A DNA stretch of 64,000 nucleotides, from assembly GCA_050084985.1 (NCBI GenBank), contig JBITNC010000001.1:161324001-161388000 (forward strand). The letters are read 5' to 3'. This document shows positions 35,386-44,462 of the stretch, piece by piece. Source of the stretch: Nageia nagi. Lineage: Eukaryota; Pinophyta. The notes under the pieces are model-generated. The model was given only the letters and a program-made list of their open reading frames with translations. It was not told where the DNA came from and searched no databases. The translations under genes and the position numbers were made by a program. The stretch's first letter is position 1; every line of letters begins with the position of its first letter.

Positions 35386-35870
35386 TTTTGCCACTCTTTA
35401 GAGGTGTGATTGAAAAAATAAAATTACATATCTAAATAAGAAGTATATTATTTTTATTTTTTAAAATATTTGAACTCTTTATCCAACAATGTCATTTGGT
35501 TATGAGGGTCCTCTGCTACCCATTTTTGACTTGGTTTCCCCAAGAAAGATCCTTTAGTGGTGCAACTAAGAAAAAACCTAAAAAATTGCAACCCTTTCAC
35601 CCTTGTGATATTTTTATCATGGAAGCAACTTAGCTCCTTTGTCTTTGGTACTATGAATTCTTATGGTTCCTCATCCAATCTTCAAAATAGAAGAGGTTAT
35701 TTTTTCCCTTACACTATTCAACCTTGAATCTAGTTGTTCCTTCATTTTTTATAGTCAAGAATATGATGTTGTTATGTTCATACCTTGATACATAAGAGGT
35801 CACATGATTTCAATTTTAGGTTCATTGATATGCATGCTACTAGAAACATGAAGATAATGTTATATGATAT
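35386..35870 (-). repeat. Pre-LTR internal sequence duplicate (matches 17026-17520)
   Basis: Shares phrases such as CATTTTTGACTTGGTT, CCTTGTGATATTTTTATCAT and GGTCA(C/T)(A)TGATTTCAATTTTAGG with 17026-17520. It includes a decayed polypurine tract (minus strand CTAAAGAGTGGCAAAA at 35386-35401). Confidence 0.7.
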
Positions 35871-36035
35871 ATTCATTACTTGAATTTTTGAAGTATCCCA
35901 ATGAGATATATGTTTCTAGGTACTAGAGGATGCAACTTTTGCTTTCTCTTTTTATCTAGGCTATATGCTTGGTCCACTTTATTATTCCTTTATGGTATGA
36001 ACATCTTATTCTACTTCTTTTTCCTCTTATTTTGA

Positions 36036-36400
36036 CTATTCTTCTTCATCCTCTGAGTCATATTCTTCCTCTATCTCATATAAATATGATACCCCATCTG
36101 TACTTATCATCTTGGATCACTATAGGTCTATTCATCCCTACAAATGCTCTAGGATGAGAAACTTGATTTCCCTATATGATATATGAATTTTAGATATACT
36201 ATTTTTACCTTATTTTCCATAATCTTGAATGAATGCTTTAAATAATAGGGAAGATTTAACATAAAATCCTCATTATATGGGTATTTCAGGTGCAATAAGA
36301 ACTCTAGGTAGTAATTTTGCATGAAACTTATGAAGGCAACATGCTTTATTAACTCACTATGTAAGATCATCTTATTTAATATTTTCAATAGATTTTAAAT
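36036..36400 (-). pseudogene. Unassigned degenerate ORF with acidic C-terminus
   Basis: An open run on the minus strand (from about 36388) reads IKHVAFISFMQNYYLEFLLH and then LKYPYNEDFMLNLPYYLKHS, which looks like real protein (balanced hydrophobic and aromatic content) rather than a shadow. After frame changes the reading GMNRPIVIQDDKYRWG is visible, and the last frame ends EIEEEYDSEDEEE before a stop at 36036-36038. I recognise no family. It lies about 650 bases upstream, in the same sense, of the 35386 polypurine tract, so it could be an extra ORF of a Tat-like element related to C. It could also be chance. Confidence 0.35.
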
Positions 36401-37501
36401 ACATCAATGAAATCTAAAAAACAAAATGAATATGTGCCAGGAATTTGATTCAGATGTGACATTTCCAAGGTATATAAATGATGGTCCAATCATGTATTAA
36501 TATTATGGACATTATGATATGGAGATCCATCTCATCACATTCATCAAGTTTTTATGTAAGTGATATGCCAAGTAATGAATATTTCCATGAAATAGTTGTT
36601 AACCATACTTAATATATCATATTAAAGTGATGTCATGACCATCAAGTCATATGGTTTAAGAAGTGTAGAGTGCCTTGTCTTTGTGATGATATAGAGATAT
36701 GAGGCATTTGGTGTACATTTTTCATTTGGTATCACATATCACCATGGATATAGAGATGCTACATCAGTATATGTATGCTGATATGGCATGTGAGAGTCTT
36801 ATGTATCCTTTCTTATTATCATGCCTATTTGAATTTGTCAAATAGGAATGACTCATCATTTTTATCTTTGATTCTTGGTAAGTGTGACTTCTCACTTATC
36901 CAAGTCAGCCAACATTACCAGGTTCATGCATGATGTAGATAATGGTTAAGTTTTTTGATTAAGGATATATCCTGATTGTTGTTAAGTCTTTCTATAGAAA
37001 TAGTATCTAAAAGAGCTATAAAAAATGTGTTCATTATACATACTTTGGAGAAAAGGAGTTCATTTATAATAATAGATCATTTATTATGAATATGTCCTAT
37101 TGGTTACATTTTATGATGATTATCAACTATTAAGATATGGAAGAGACATATAATAGGATATGGTTTCATTTTGTGATGATGACCAACTATCAAAATATAA
37201 AATAGGATCATTTCCCCTTAACTAAAAGGTTTCCATGTCCTCATGGAGGAAACAAAAATAAAACACAAGGGACTATATACAAAATCAAAGTAGTGTTTCC
37301 ATACATGAACTTAATCTTAGAATCAAATAAGTAAAATATAGAAGATACTTGATGTGTAGGATGCATGAGACTACATTGTAGTTTGTAGAATGAATGATTG
37401 ATAAAAAAATCATAGTCTTCTTGAAATAAACTATCCAATATCAAAAAACTAGAAATCAATCATGGAATTTTATTCATTAGAGTGGAGAAAGTAAGACCTA
37501 A
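36401..37501. other. Unassigned A+T-rich DNA left of element D
   Basis: No domain recognised on either strand. A short two-copy repeat (GGTTACATTTTATGATGATT near 37101 and GGTTTCATTTTGTGATGATG near 37162) is present. An intron-like TTTGTTTTTTAG occurs on minus near 36410. Confidence 0.4.
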
Positions 37502-37689
37502 TGTAGATGCCTAAAAATAATTTATTATTTATTTAACAAATCATATTTAGACTTTCTAAATGATTTATTGCAATATTACAGATCTCAAAATAAAGTTGAT
37601 ATTACAATATGCTAGGGCTAATGCAATATCATATGCTATGGTTCATATTTAAATTTATCTTGAATACAAAAGGATTTTTCATTATTGCT
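37502..37689 (+). repeat. 5' LTR of element D, first piece
   Basis: Begins TGTAGATGCCTAAAAATA and aligns with 59383 onward (TGTTGATACCTAAAAATT). Thirteen or so differences in the first 138 bases by eye. It ends with TTGCT, the target site of element E. Confidence 0.88.
37685..37689. repeat. Target-site duplication of element E, left copy (TTGCT)
   Basis: TTGCT precedes TGATATATAA; the same five bases follow the right LTR at 43821-43825. Confidence 0.9.
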
Positions 37690-38414
37690 TGATATATAAT
37701 AATTGAATGCTTATAGCATACTATGATACTCACTTATAGATTCAAACAAAAAAATATTCACCATTATGAGACCCATCAAATTATATATAAATTCAAAATT
37801 GTCCATTGTAAAACTACAAATTAACAATCTTAGTCACATACAACAAGATTAATACAATGATTTACCCTAATTCACCCAATGTGGGCTAATCTAGCATGGA
37901 ATTGGAGCCTTCTCTTCTTATTTTCTATGTACATTACAATATTACATGCATATATAGAAATACCATCAAAATAATGGTAATACCATCTCCTATAACACTA
38001 CTACAATCTCCTACAACAAGAAGAACAAATTTAGAACTACAAAAATTTTGGAATGAATCTTGGTATTCCTTCAAATGTTTACAATCCTAAAACCCCAAAA
38101 CTATCTAAGCTAAGATTATGGAGCAAGAGAGTAGCACACCTTTAAATAGGCCTATAAGTATCTCTGAGATGTTGTTTGATGATCATAAACTACTTGTTTG
38201 TTTGAACCATTGATACCCCTTAAACTTCCACTCCTAACTCATCAAAATGAAGGTTGTTAATGACTTGAAAATATTAGAATTAGGCTATTAACAATATGAT
38301 TTTTATCATCAATCACCTCCAAATTTCAATCTTTGCTCAATCTATAAGCATATATACCTTTGGAATGAGTATTGCTCCTATAGATACTAACCTGACATGA
38401 TCCAATCCAAATCA
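37690..38414 (-). repeat. Element E 3' LTR (725 bp)
   Basis: Aligns with 43098-43820. On minus it begins TGATTTGGATTGG after the purine tract AGGGAGGTA. A TATTTAAAGG promoter-like box lies on minus near 38141-38150. Confidence 0.9.
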
Positions 38415-38780
38415 TACCTCCCTAATAAGAAGGTATTTGATTCCATAAATGTATATATGAGGATACAAATCAAAAAACCTATACTTTTCCATCCACTTGG
38501 ATTTATTAAGATTTTTTCCCTTCAATCTAACCAACCACAACTCTATCTCAACTCTTGTTGTACAATGAACCTTCTTTGATAATATGGAATCATCCTTGAG
38601 TTCATTCATAATATTAGGAGCTAAGTCATCAAGTGATGGCAAAATATGATATGAGTTTGATTTATCTTCAATTAACATAGATGGCTCATATAATTTTAAA
38701 TGTTCTATATTCACAACTAAATAGATTTTCATATATGCTGATAGATTTAATCTAAAAGCATTCTTACTTGCTCCATAATC
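38412..38780 (-). pseudogene. Integrase C-terminal tail with chromodomain-like end, element E
   Basis: The 106-codon open run starts in the GPY/F-type tail (VVNIEHLKLYEPSML), passes LPSLDDLAPNIMNEL and reaches TTRVEIELWLVRLKGKN followed by NKSKWMEKY and DLYPHI. The strand-turn-strand pattern LWLVRLKG...KW matches the core of a chromodomain, the module chromoviruses use for targeting chromatin, though the N-terminal aromatic residues are not evident. Only the first part, with the RYGxF turn, is broken by stops (about 38780-38820). The reading ends at the polypurine tract, as it does in element B. Confidence 0.65.
38415..38424 (-). other. Polypurine tract of element E
   Basis: Minus strand TAGGGAGGTA directly before the LTR start TGATTTGG. 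Confidence 0.65.
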
Positions 38781-39028
38781 TCAAATGATCCATACCTTAT
38801 AGGTTTTAACTTATTGGCAAGTCCTTAAAACCTCTCCTTACTAATATGGAGCTAAAAATGGTCTCCCACATGAAACTTATTGTCAACTTTATATTTTTCA
38901 TGTCTCATCTTGTACTTAGCTTATCTTGTCTTAAGTTGCTCTTGGATTTTCAAATGAATTTGCCTAATCTATTCAATAAACCTTTTAGCATGATTTTCCT
39001 ATTTCTCAAGTGAATTTTCTTCATCCTT

Positions 39029-39710
39029 TTATTTTTCAAACACATAATCAAAAGGCGATGGTGGTATATAACCAAAACAATTCTTAAAAGGACTCTTATT
39101 AATAGAAGAATGAATTGCTCTATTGTATGAATGCTGAATATATTCAAGATGTTCATCCCAAGACTTAGGATGCTTGCCATAATAACTCCTAAAGAGTTGA
39201 ACCACTTTCCTATTCACCATATCAATTTTTATATTTATTTGAGGATAAAAGGAAATACTCCTTTTCAACCTTGTGTCTATCTTTTCCCACAAACATGTCC
39301 AAAATTTACCCAGAAATCTACTATCTCTATCTGAAATAATAGAAGTAGGAAATCTAAAATGAACCCAAACATATAAAAAGAACAAATTTGTATTATCTTG
39401 TCCTATTATTGTCTTCTTAAAAGGAATCAAAACATACATCTTGCTAAATATATCCACAACAATAAATAAATAGTCATGACCCTTCTTGGTCATAGGAAAT
39501 CCTCCCACAAAATTCATTGAGATACACTCCCATGGACATGAAGGTACTGAAAGTGGATGATACAAACCCAATTTTCTATTACTTGGCTTATTGTTGCAAC
39601 ATAAAGAACACCCCCTTATGTAATTGGAAACTTGTTCTTGCATCTTTGGCCAATATACATACCTTTACAAATTGTACAATGTCTTTCCAACCCCAAAATA
39701 TCCCATAATA
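39029..39710 (-). pseudogene. Integrase of element E, long open run
   Basis: The 204-codon run at 39643-39029 is the longest open frame in the window. It holds the end of the HHCC zinc part (YIRGCSLCCNNKPSN), then the core: PWECISMNFVGGFPM, YLFIVVDIFSKMYVLIPFKK with the first catalytic Asp, HFRFPTSIISDRDSRFLGKF with the second Asp, and SFYPQINIKIDMVNRKV, where the third acidic residue lies in the expected region but reads differently. FKNCFGYIPPSPFDY closes it. The run has no stops but the ends are disrupted, so it is a decayed gene rather than an active one. Confidence 0.93.
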
Positions 39711-40129
39711 TTTGAAGTATATGCTTTTCTAATCAGTACAATCCTTTCACCTATAGGTATACATAATGTCTTAAAATGATAAAGAATTGCATTTTGCAAA
39801 TGAAAATCATTCAATCCCTCATACTTGGACCTAGATGAAGATAACTACTCATACAACTCTTTGAAGTTAGTATCCTATACATATGCCTATGAAAATGACT
39901 CAGAAAGAAAAGGAAGAGATTTTAGCACTAAGAGGGAACTCACTGGCCCCTATTTGCATGTTTTTAACATCCTAAAATCAGTATTGCATGCTATTTATAG
40001 TGTAGAATTTGTAGGTATACATGGTCTAAAAAGCATGTCAACAACCTTATTCTATGTTTCTTTCTTATATTTGATCATAAGATGAAATTGTTGCAAAAAA
40101 TCCCTTTCATCTATAGTGTCTATTTGGTT

Positions 40130-40500
40130 ACAATTTTGATTGAGTTTGTAAGTAATTTAATGGTTGATGATCAATATGAATGATTGCTTCTTATCCCATT
40201 TAGTAATGTTTCCACTTTTTAACAACTTAAACCAATTCATACATTTCCTTATCATACGTAGGATAATTCAAAATGGTCCCACTAATTATTTTGGAATGAT
40301 AGTAAATTGGTTTACTATCTTGTAAAAAAAGAATTCCCATGGCATAGTCACTTGCATTAGTCTCTACTTTGAATGGATTTTGCAAATCAAGAAGTGAAAG
40401 CATGGGTGTACTAACAATCTTTTGCTTCAAGGTATCAAAAGATGTTTTTTATTTTTTTCTCCATTGAAATCCTTCCCCCTTACCAATTCATCATGTAAAG
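40130..40500 (-). pseudogene. RNase H remnant of element E
   Basis: The open run at 40430-40227 reads STPMLSLLDLQNPFKVETNA, SDYAMGILFLQ, KPIYYHSKIISGTILNYPTY and DKEMYELV. ETNASDYAMGILFLQ is the first strand block (catalytic D as E), and S-K...Y-x-x-x-D-K-E-M-Y the following helix of Ty3/gypsy RNase H. The remainder is broken. Confidence 0.85.
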
Positions 40501-40539
40501 TTGATGAAATATGAGAAAAATTAATAATAAAATTTCTCA

Positions 40540-41230
40540 TATATTAGACAACACCTAAGAAACTCCTCACTTTAGTTACATTAGTTAGATTTGGCCAATC
40601 TACTATAACACTTACTTTACTAGGATCTATCTTAAGTTTTCCATGACTAATAACATGGCCCAAATACACCAAAGACTCTTTGACAAACTCACATTTGAAA
40701 ATTTTCAACAACTTCTCCCTGTGCAAAGTTTGAAACACTTTTATAATATGTACACCATATTCTTCCCAAGTAGAACTATAAACAAGGATATCATCCAAGT
40801 ACACTACAATAAAAAAATTAATAAATGGATGAAGAATATCATTCATTACCTTCATAAATGTGGTTGGTTCATTTCAAAAACCAAATGGAAAAACAAGACA
40901 CTCAAATAGGCCTTATATTATCTTGAAAGTGATCTTCTAAATATCCTTCTCCTTGATTCAAACTTAGTAATATCCACTCCTAAAGTCCAGCTTAGTGAAG
41001 AATCTTTCCCCTTACAACTGATCCAAAAGATAATCTATCTGAGGCAAAGGATAGCAATTTTTGATGGTGATTTTGTTAAGTGCTTTATAGTCAATACACA
41101 TCCTCTAAGTTTGATCCTTTTTGAGAACTAAAACAATAGGTGATCCACATAGAGATGTACTTGGTATTATCACACCTTGATCAACCAACTCCTGAATCTA
41201 CCTCTTTATCTTCTCTTGCTCTAAAATTGA
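40540..41230 (-). pseudogene. Reverse transcriptase of element E
   Basis: Blocks on minus: [31 protein letters not shown], then FFTKLDFRSGYY, FMKVMNDILHPFINFFIVV, YLDDILVYSSTWEEY (YLDD at 40790-40801) and LKIDPSKVSVIVDWP. The 103-codon run 40855-40544 covers palm and thumb without a stop; upstream W/Q codons are replaced by stops. Catalytic residues are intact. It is more complete than the RT of element B. Confidence 0.92.
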
Positions 41231-41499
41231 TTATATAAACAAAGCTATGTTATGAAATGAAGCATTAGGTAGAAAACTAAATATCATGTTGTATATCTTA
41301 TGTAGGAGGTAATCCTTGTGGATCTACAAATAAGTTTGCAAACTTCCAAACTAATTTTTGCATCTATTCTTCCCTTTTACACACTATTAATAGTCTAAAA
41401 TCAGTTTTGCACATTGTTGACAACATGAGATTCACCTCACTAGAAGCTTCCTTTTTCACCATGATCAACACAAACTTTTTAGAAGCATTTCCAAGGTGT

Positions 41500-41900
41500 T
41501 TTACTTGATTGAAAATTACCAAAGATAGTTTTTTTGGGTTTTATGTGTACTAGCTAGAAACACCTTTGCATCTTTCACCAATTGTAATTTTATCAATCTT
41601 CTATAGTAAATACCATCTCTATCCCACATATAAGGGTAACCAAGAATAACACCATAAATTTCTAAAAAAACAACATCTACCACAACCTTAGTGATGAACT
41701 TTGCACAAATAGCAAATTTTAACTTATATTTTAGTGACTTACAAACTAGCATTGAGATGCACCCAACCCAAAGGATATGGATTTGGATGGTTGAAAGTTT
41801 CTAATTCCATATTACTTACTATAGATTTTAAAATCAAATTTGCTTGAGAACCTAGATCAATAATGTAATCCACTCTTGTTTTCTTAATTTGGATTTTGAG
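41500..41900 (-). pseudogene. Aspartic protease remnant of element E
   Basis: Minus strand DYIIDLGSQANLILKSIVSN at about 41880-41820 contains the retropepsin block D-x-G-S-x-A-N. Downstream, AKFITKVVVDVVFLEIYGVI and LGYPYMWDRDG (41740-41610) match the flap and the I-L-G-x-P-W-L-type end found in gypsy proteases. Confidence 0.75.
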
Positions 41901-42072
41901 GTGGAATAAAAAAATTCTTTGTTCTTCAATATCTTAATATTCTTCAACCTTTTGAATGATTAAACAATTTTGTTTCTCAACAACATTTGAACTTCCCTCA
42001 ACATCCTCACATTTAAGAGTCATAGCATTAGTTTTCTCCTTATTCATTTTCTTATATGGATGTAATTTTGAA

Positions 42073-42132
42073 TGAAGTTTCCAACATTTATCATCAACAT
42101 GACCATATTTATCACAATGAATATAATGCCTA
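42073..42132 (-). pseudogene. Gag zinc knuckle of element E
   Basis: Minus strand reads HYIHCDKYGHVDDKCWKLH. The C...G-H-x4-C part of a CCHC knuckle is kept; the first Cys is read as His or Tyr. In element B the same site reads YYEKDAHMDDKCWK. Confidence 0.7.
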
Positions 42133-42249
42133 TTATCACCTTCTTTCTTTGAAATATTAGTGGTCTTAGTTTCTTGCTTACTTTTACCTTTATATTGAGA
42201 TTTACCTTTATATTTTTCTTCCTTTGATTTAGAAGCCTTCTTGGATTCA

Positions 42250-42860
42250 TATTGTATCCTTTATTTATCCTCCTCCTCTAAGTATTTCACTTGCACACAC
42301 ACTTGATTAAGATTATTAGGATTAAACAACATGATAGTCTTTTGCAAATGACTATGTAAACCTCCAATGTACTTCATTAAAGTTTAAGGATCTTTTAGTG
42401 AAATCCTAAGCAAAGTAGCTTATTTTCTAAATTTCATAGAGTATTCTTGAACAGTTTACCCTCTTTGTTATCTAAAGAATTGCCATTTCAATAATTGTTT
42501 ATTATGATGTCCCAATAGATAAAATTAATCTCTTAACAAGTTATTAAATTCAATATAAGAAGATACTTTTGATAAGTGTTCATGACTAAGAGTTTCTACA
42601 TGGATTTCTCACCAAAATAAAGCATGTCCACCCATCTTTAATATAGAAAAAGAGATTTTATCAATATCATTTACAACACTATGAATTTAAAAATAAACCT
42701 CCAATTATTTAAATTAATTATTCAACTTGTTTGCATCAACCTCTCCACCAAAAGTATGAATGTCCACATTGGCCTCCACCTTGAATGGAACTTGATTTGA
42801 TGAAGATGATACATTAGGTCCTTCAACTTTATTTTGTTACCTTTGATTGACATTTACATT
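42250..42860 (-). pseudogene. Gag capsid region of element E
   Basis: The minus strand carries VPFKVEANVDIHTFGGEVDA, then KMGGHALFW, a stop, the segment SSYIEFNNLLRD, FYLLGHHNKQLLKWQFF, TVQEYSMKFRK, LMKYIGGLHSHLQKTIMLFN and VCVQVKYLEEE. These are the Retrotrans_gag blocks, and the VQEY, KYIGGL and LFNP phrases are shared with element B. Five or more Q/W-to-stop changes are visible. Confidence 0.85.
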
Positions 42861-43097
42861 TGCTTCATTAAGAAACAACTCAGCTAAATGATTCTTTATT
42901 TCCAAAAAACTCCTTTCAAAAGTGACATACGATATGGTACAAACAATAAACTATTGCTCCTCCAAATCATCCATTTTAGTCACTCTACACCTTTGACCAA
43001 TCTTAGGATCCTCCAAAATCAATTATGGTCTTTGACATCTCCTCTTGAACATAAAAAATCATGCTGGTGGTGGCCTAAAATTCCCAAAATTTTTACA

Positions 43098-43820
43098 TGA
43101 TTTGTACTCATCAAATTCTTATAGCATGCTTGGATTCTCACTTAGAAATTTGTATGAAAAAACATTCACCATTATGATACCCATAAAATTGTATATAAAT
43201 TCAAAATTACATAATATAAAACTATAAATTAATAATCTCAATCACATACAACAAAATCAACACAATGATTTACCCTAGTTAACCTAATGTGGTCTAATCT
43301 AGCATGGAATTAGAGTCTTCTCTTCTTATTATCTATGGAAATTATAATATTACATGCATATAGATAAATAACATCAAAATAATGATAATACCATCTCCTA
43401 CAACACTACTGTAATCTCCTACAATAAGAAAAATAACATTATAACTACGAAAATTCTTAAATGAATCTTGGTATTCCTTCAAATCTTTACAATTCTAAAA
43501 CCTAAAACTCTCCAAGATAATATTATGAATCAAGAGAGGAGAACACATTTAAATAGGCTTGTAAATGTCTTCTAGATTTTGTTTGATGATCTTGAACCAC
43601 TTGACTATCCAAACCATCAATACCTCTTCAACTTCCATTATTGACTATCAAAATGAAGGCTATTAATGATATAAAAATAGTATAATTAGGCCATTAATGG
43701 TCTAATTTTTATCACTAATCACCTCCAAATTTCAATATTTGGTCAATATCTAATAATAGATACCTTTGGAATGAGTACTACTCCTGCAAGGATCAACCTG
43801 ATATGATCTAATTTAGATCA
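43098..43820 (-). repeat. Element E 5' LTR (723 bp)
   Basis: TGATTTGTACTC at the inner end to ...TTTAGATCA at the outer end. Aligned with 37690-38414. Minus-strand TATTTAAATG box near 43545-43554. Confidence 0.9.
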
Positions 43821-43825
43821 TTGCT
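43821..43825. repeat. Target-site duplication of element E, right copy (TTGCT)
   Basis: Equals 37685-37689; element D LTR sequence resumes at 43826. Confidence 0.9.
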
Positions 43826-44347
43826 AGGGGTCAATCTTCACTCCTCTTTATGTCTTTGCAGGCTATATATGCAAGTATAATAGGTTAACCTCTACATATC
43901 AAAACTCTTTGATATGAAAATATCTATGATAGGTGGTTATCTCCCTCAATCTTCAACAAGAAATGATCTCTCTAGATATCACCTATTATGAGAAATTGTT
44001 ATGCATTGAGCTCTAAAACTTTCTATCTTTTACAAAATTAATAATTCTTCACATTCAATGCTATTAACCACATGTAACTTGAGAATCAATGGTTTTAGAT
44101 TTTAGTTCCAAAGGCTATTGATTTAATTATATGAAGATCCATGATAAGGTCACCTCTAATTCAATTCTAATCCTTTGAAGATCCATTGCCATTTGCTTTA
44201 GAGGATTATACATACACTTCATATTAGGTGAATGCTTTTCATGTATATTTGTTGTATCAGATATAGTGTATATGTATAGCTCTTATTATATTATAAATAA
44301 TTTTATTTATTATGTATATTCATATTTTGTACAATTTAGGGTCTACA
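43826..44347 (+). repeat. 5' LTR of element D, second piece
   Basis: Aligns with the last 522 bases of the 3' LTR (59571-60092). Ends ATTTAGGGTCTACA as does the 3' LTR. 188 + 522 equals the 710 bp of the other LTR. Confidence 0.9.
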
Positions 44348-44350
44348 TTT

Positions 44351-44366
44351 TGGTGAACTCGACATT
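44351..44366 (+). other. Probable primer binding site of element D
   Basis: TGGTGAACTCGACATT starts four bases after the LTR end. It begins TGG as primer sites do; I did not match it to a particular tRNA. Confidence 0.5.
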
Positions 44367-44462
44367 CTTACATACCTATATTTTGTTCTAGGGAATCCTT
44401 TCTTAGGATTTATGAATCCATTCATATTATTATTTTTTCCCTTACCCAAGGTTCTTAGAGTA

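Larger units (their letters stand above)
37690..43820 (-). mobile_element. Element E: complete but decayed Ty3/gypsy retrotransposon
   Basis: LTRs of 725 bp (37690-38414) and 723 bp (43098-43820), TG...CA ends, a TTGCT target duplication, and on the minus strand gag, zinc knuckle, protease, RT, RNase H, integrase and a chromodomain-like tail. Total 6131 bp. It is nested in the 5' LTR of element D. Protein motifs match element B. The two LTRs differ at very roughly one base in seven in a sample read by eye (37851 against 43264), so it is old. A tRNA primer site was not recognised after the 5' LTR (minus strand from 43097). Confidence 0.93.

Noticed and set aside
43060-43097. Primer binding site after the 5' LTR of element E.
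   Set aside because: The minus-strand sequence after the LTR (TGTAAAAATTTTGGG) does not match any primer site I know; it may be decayed, so none is called.
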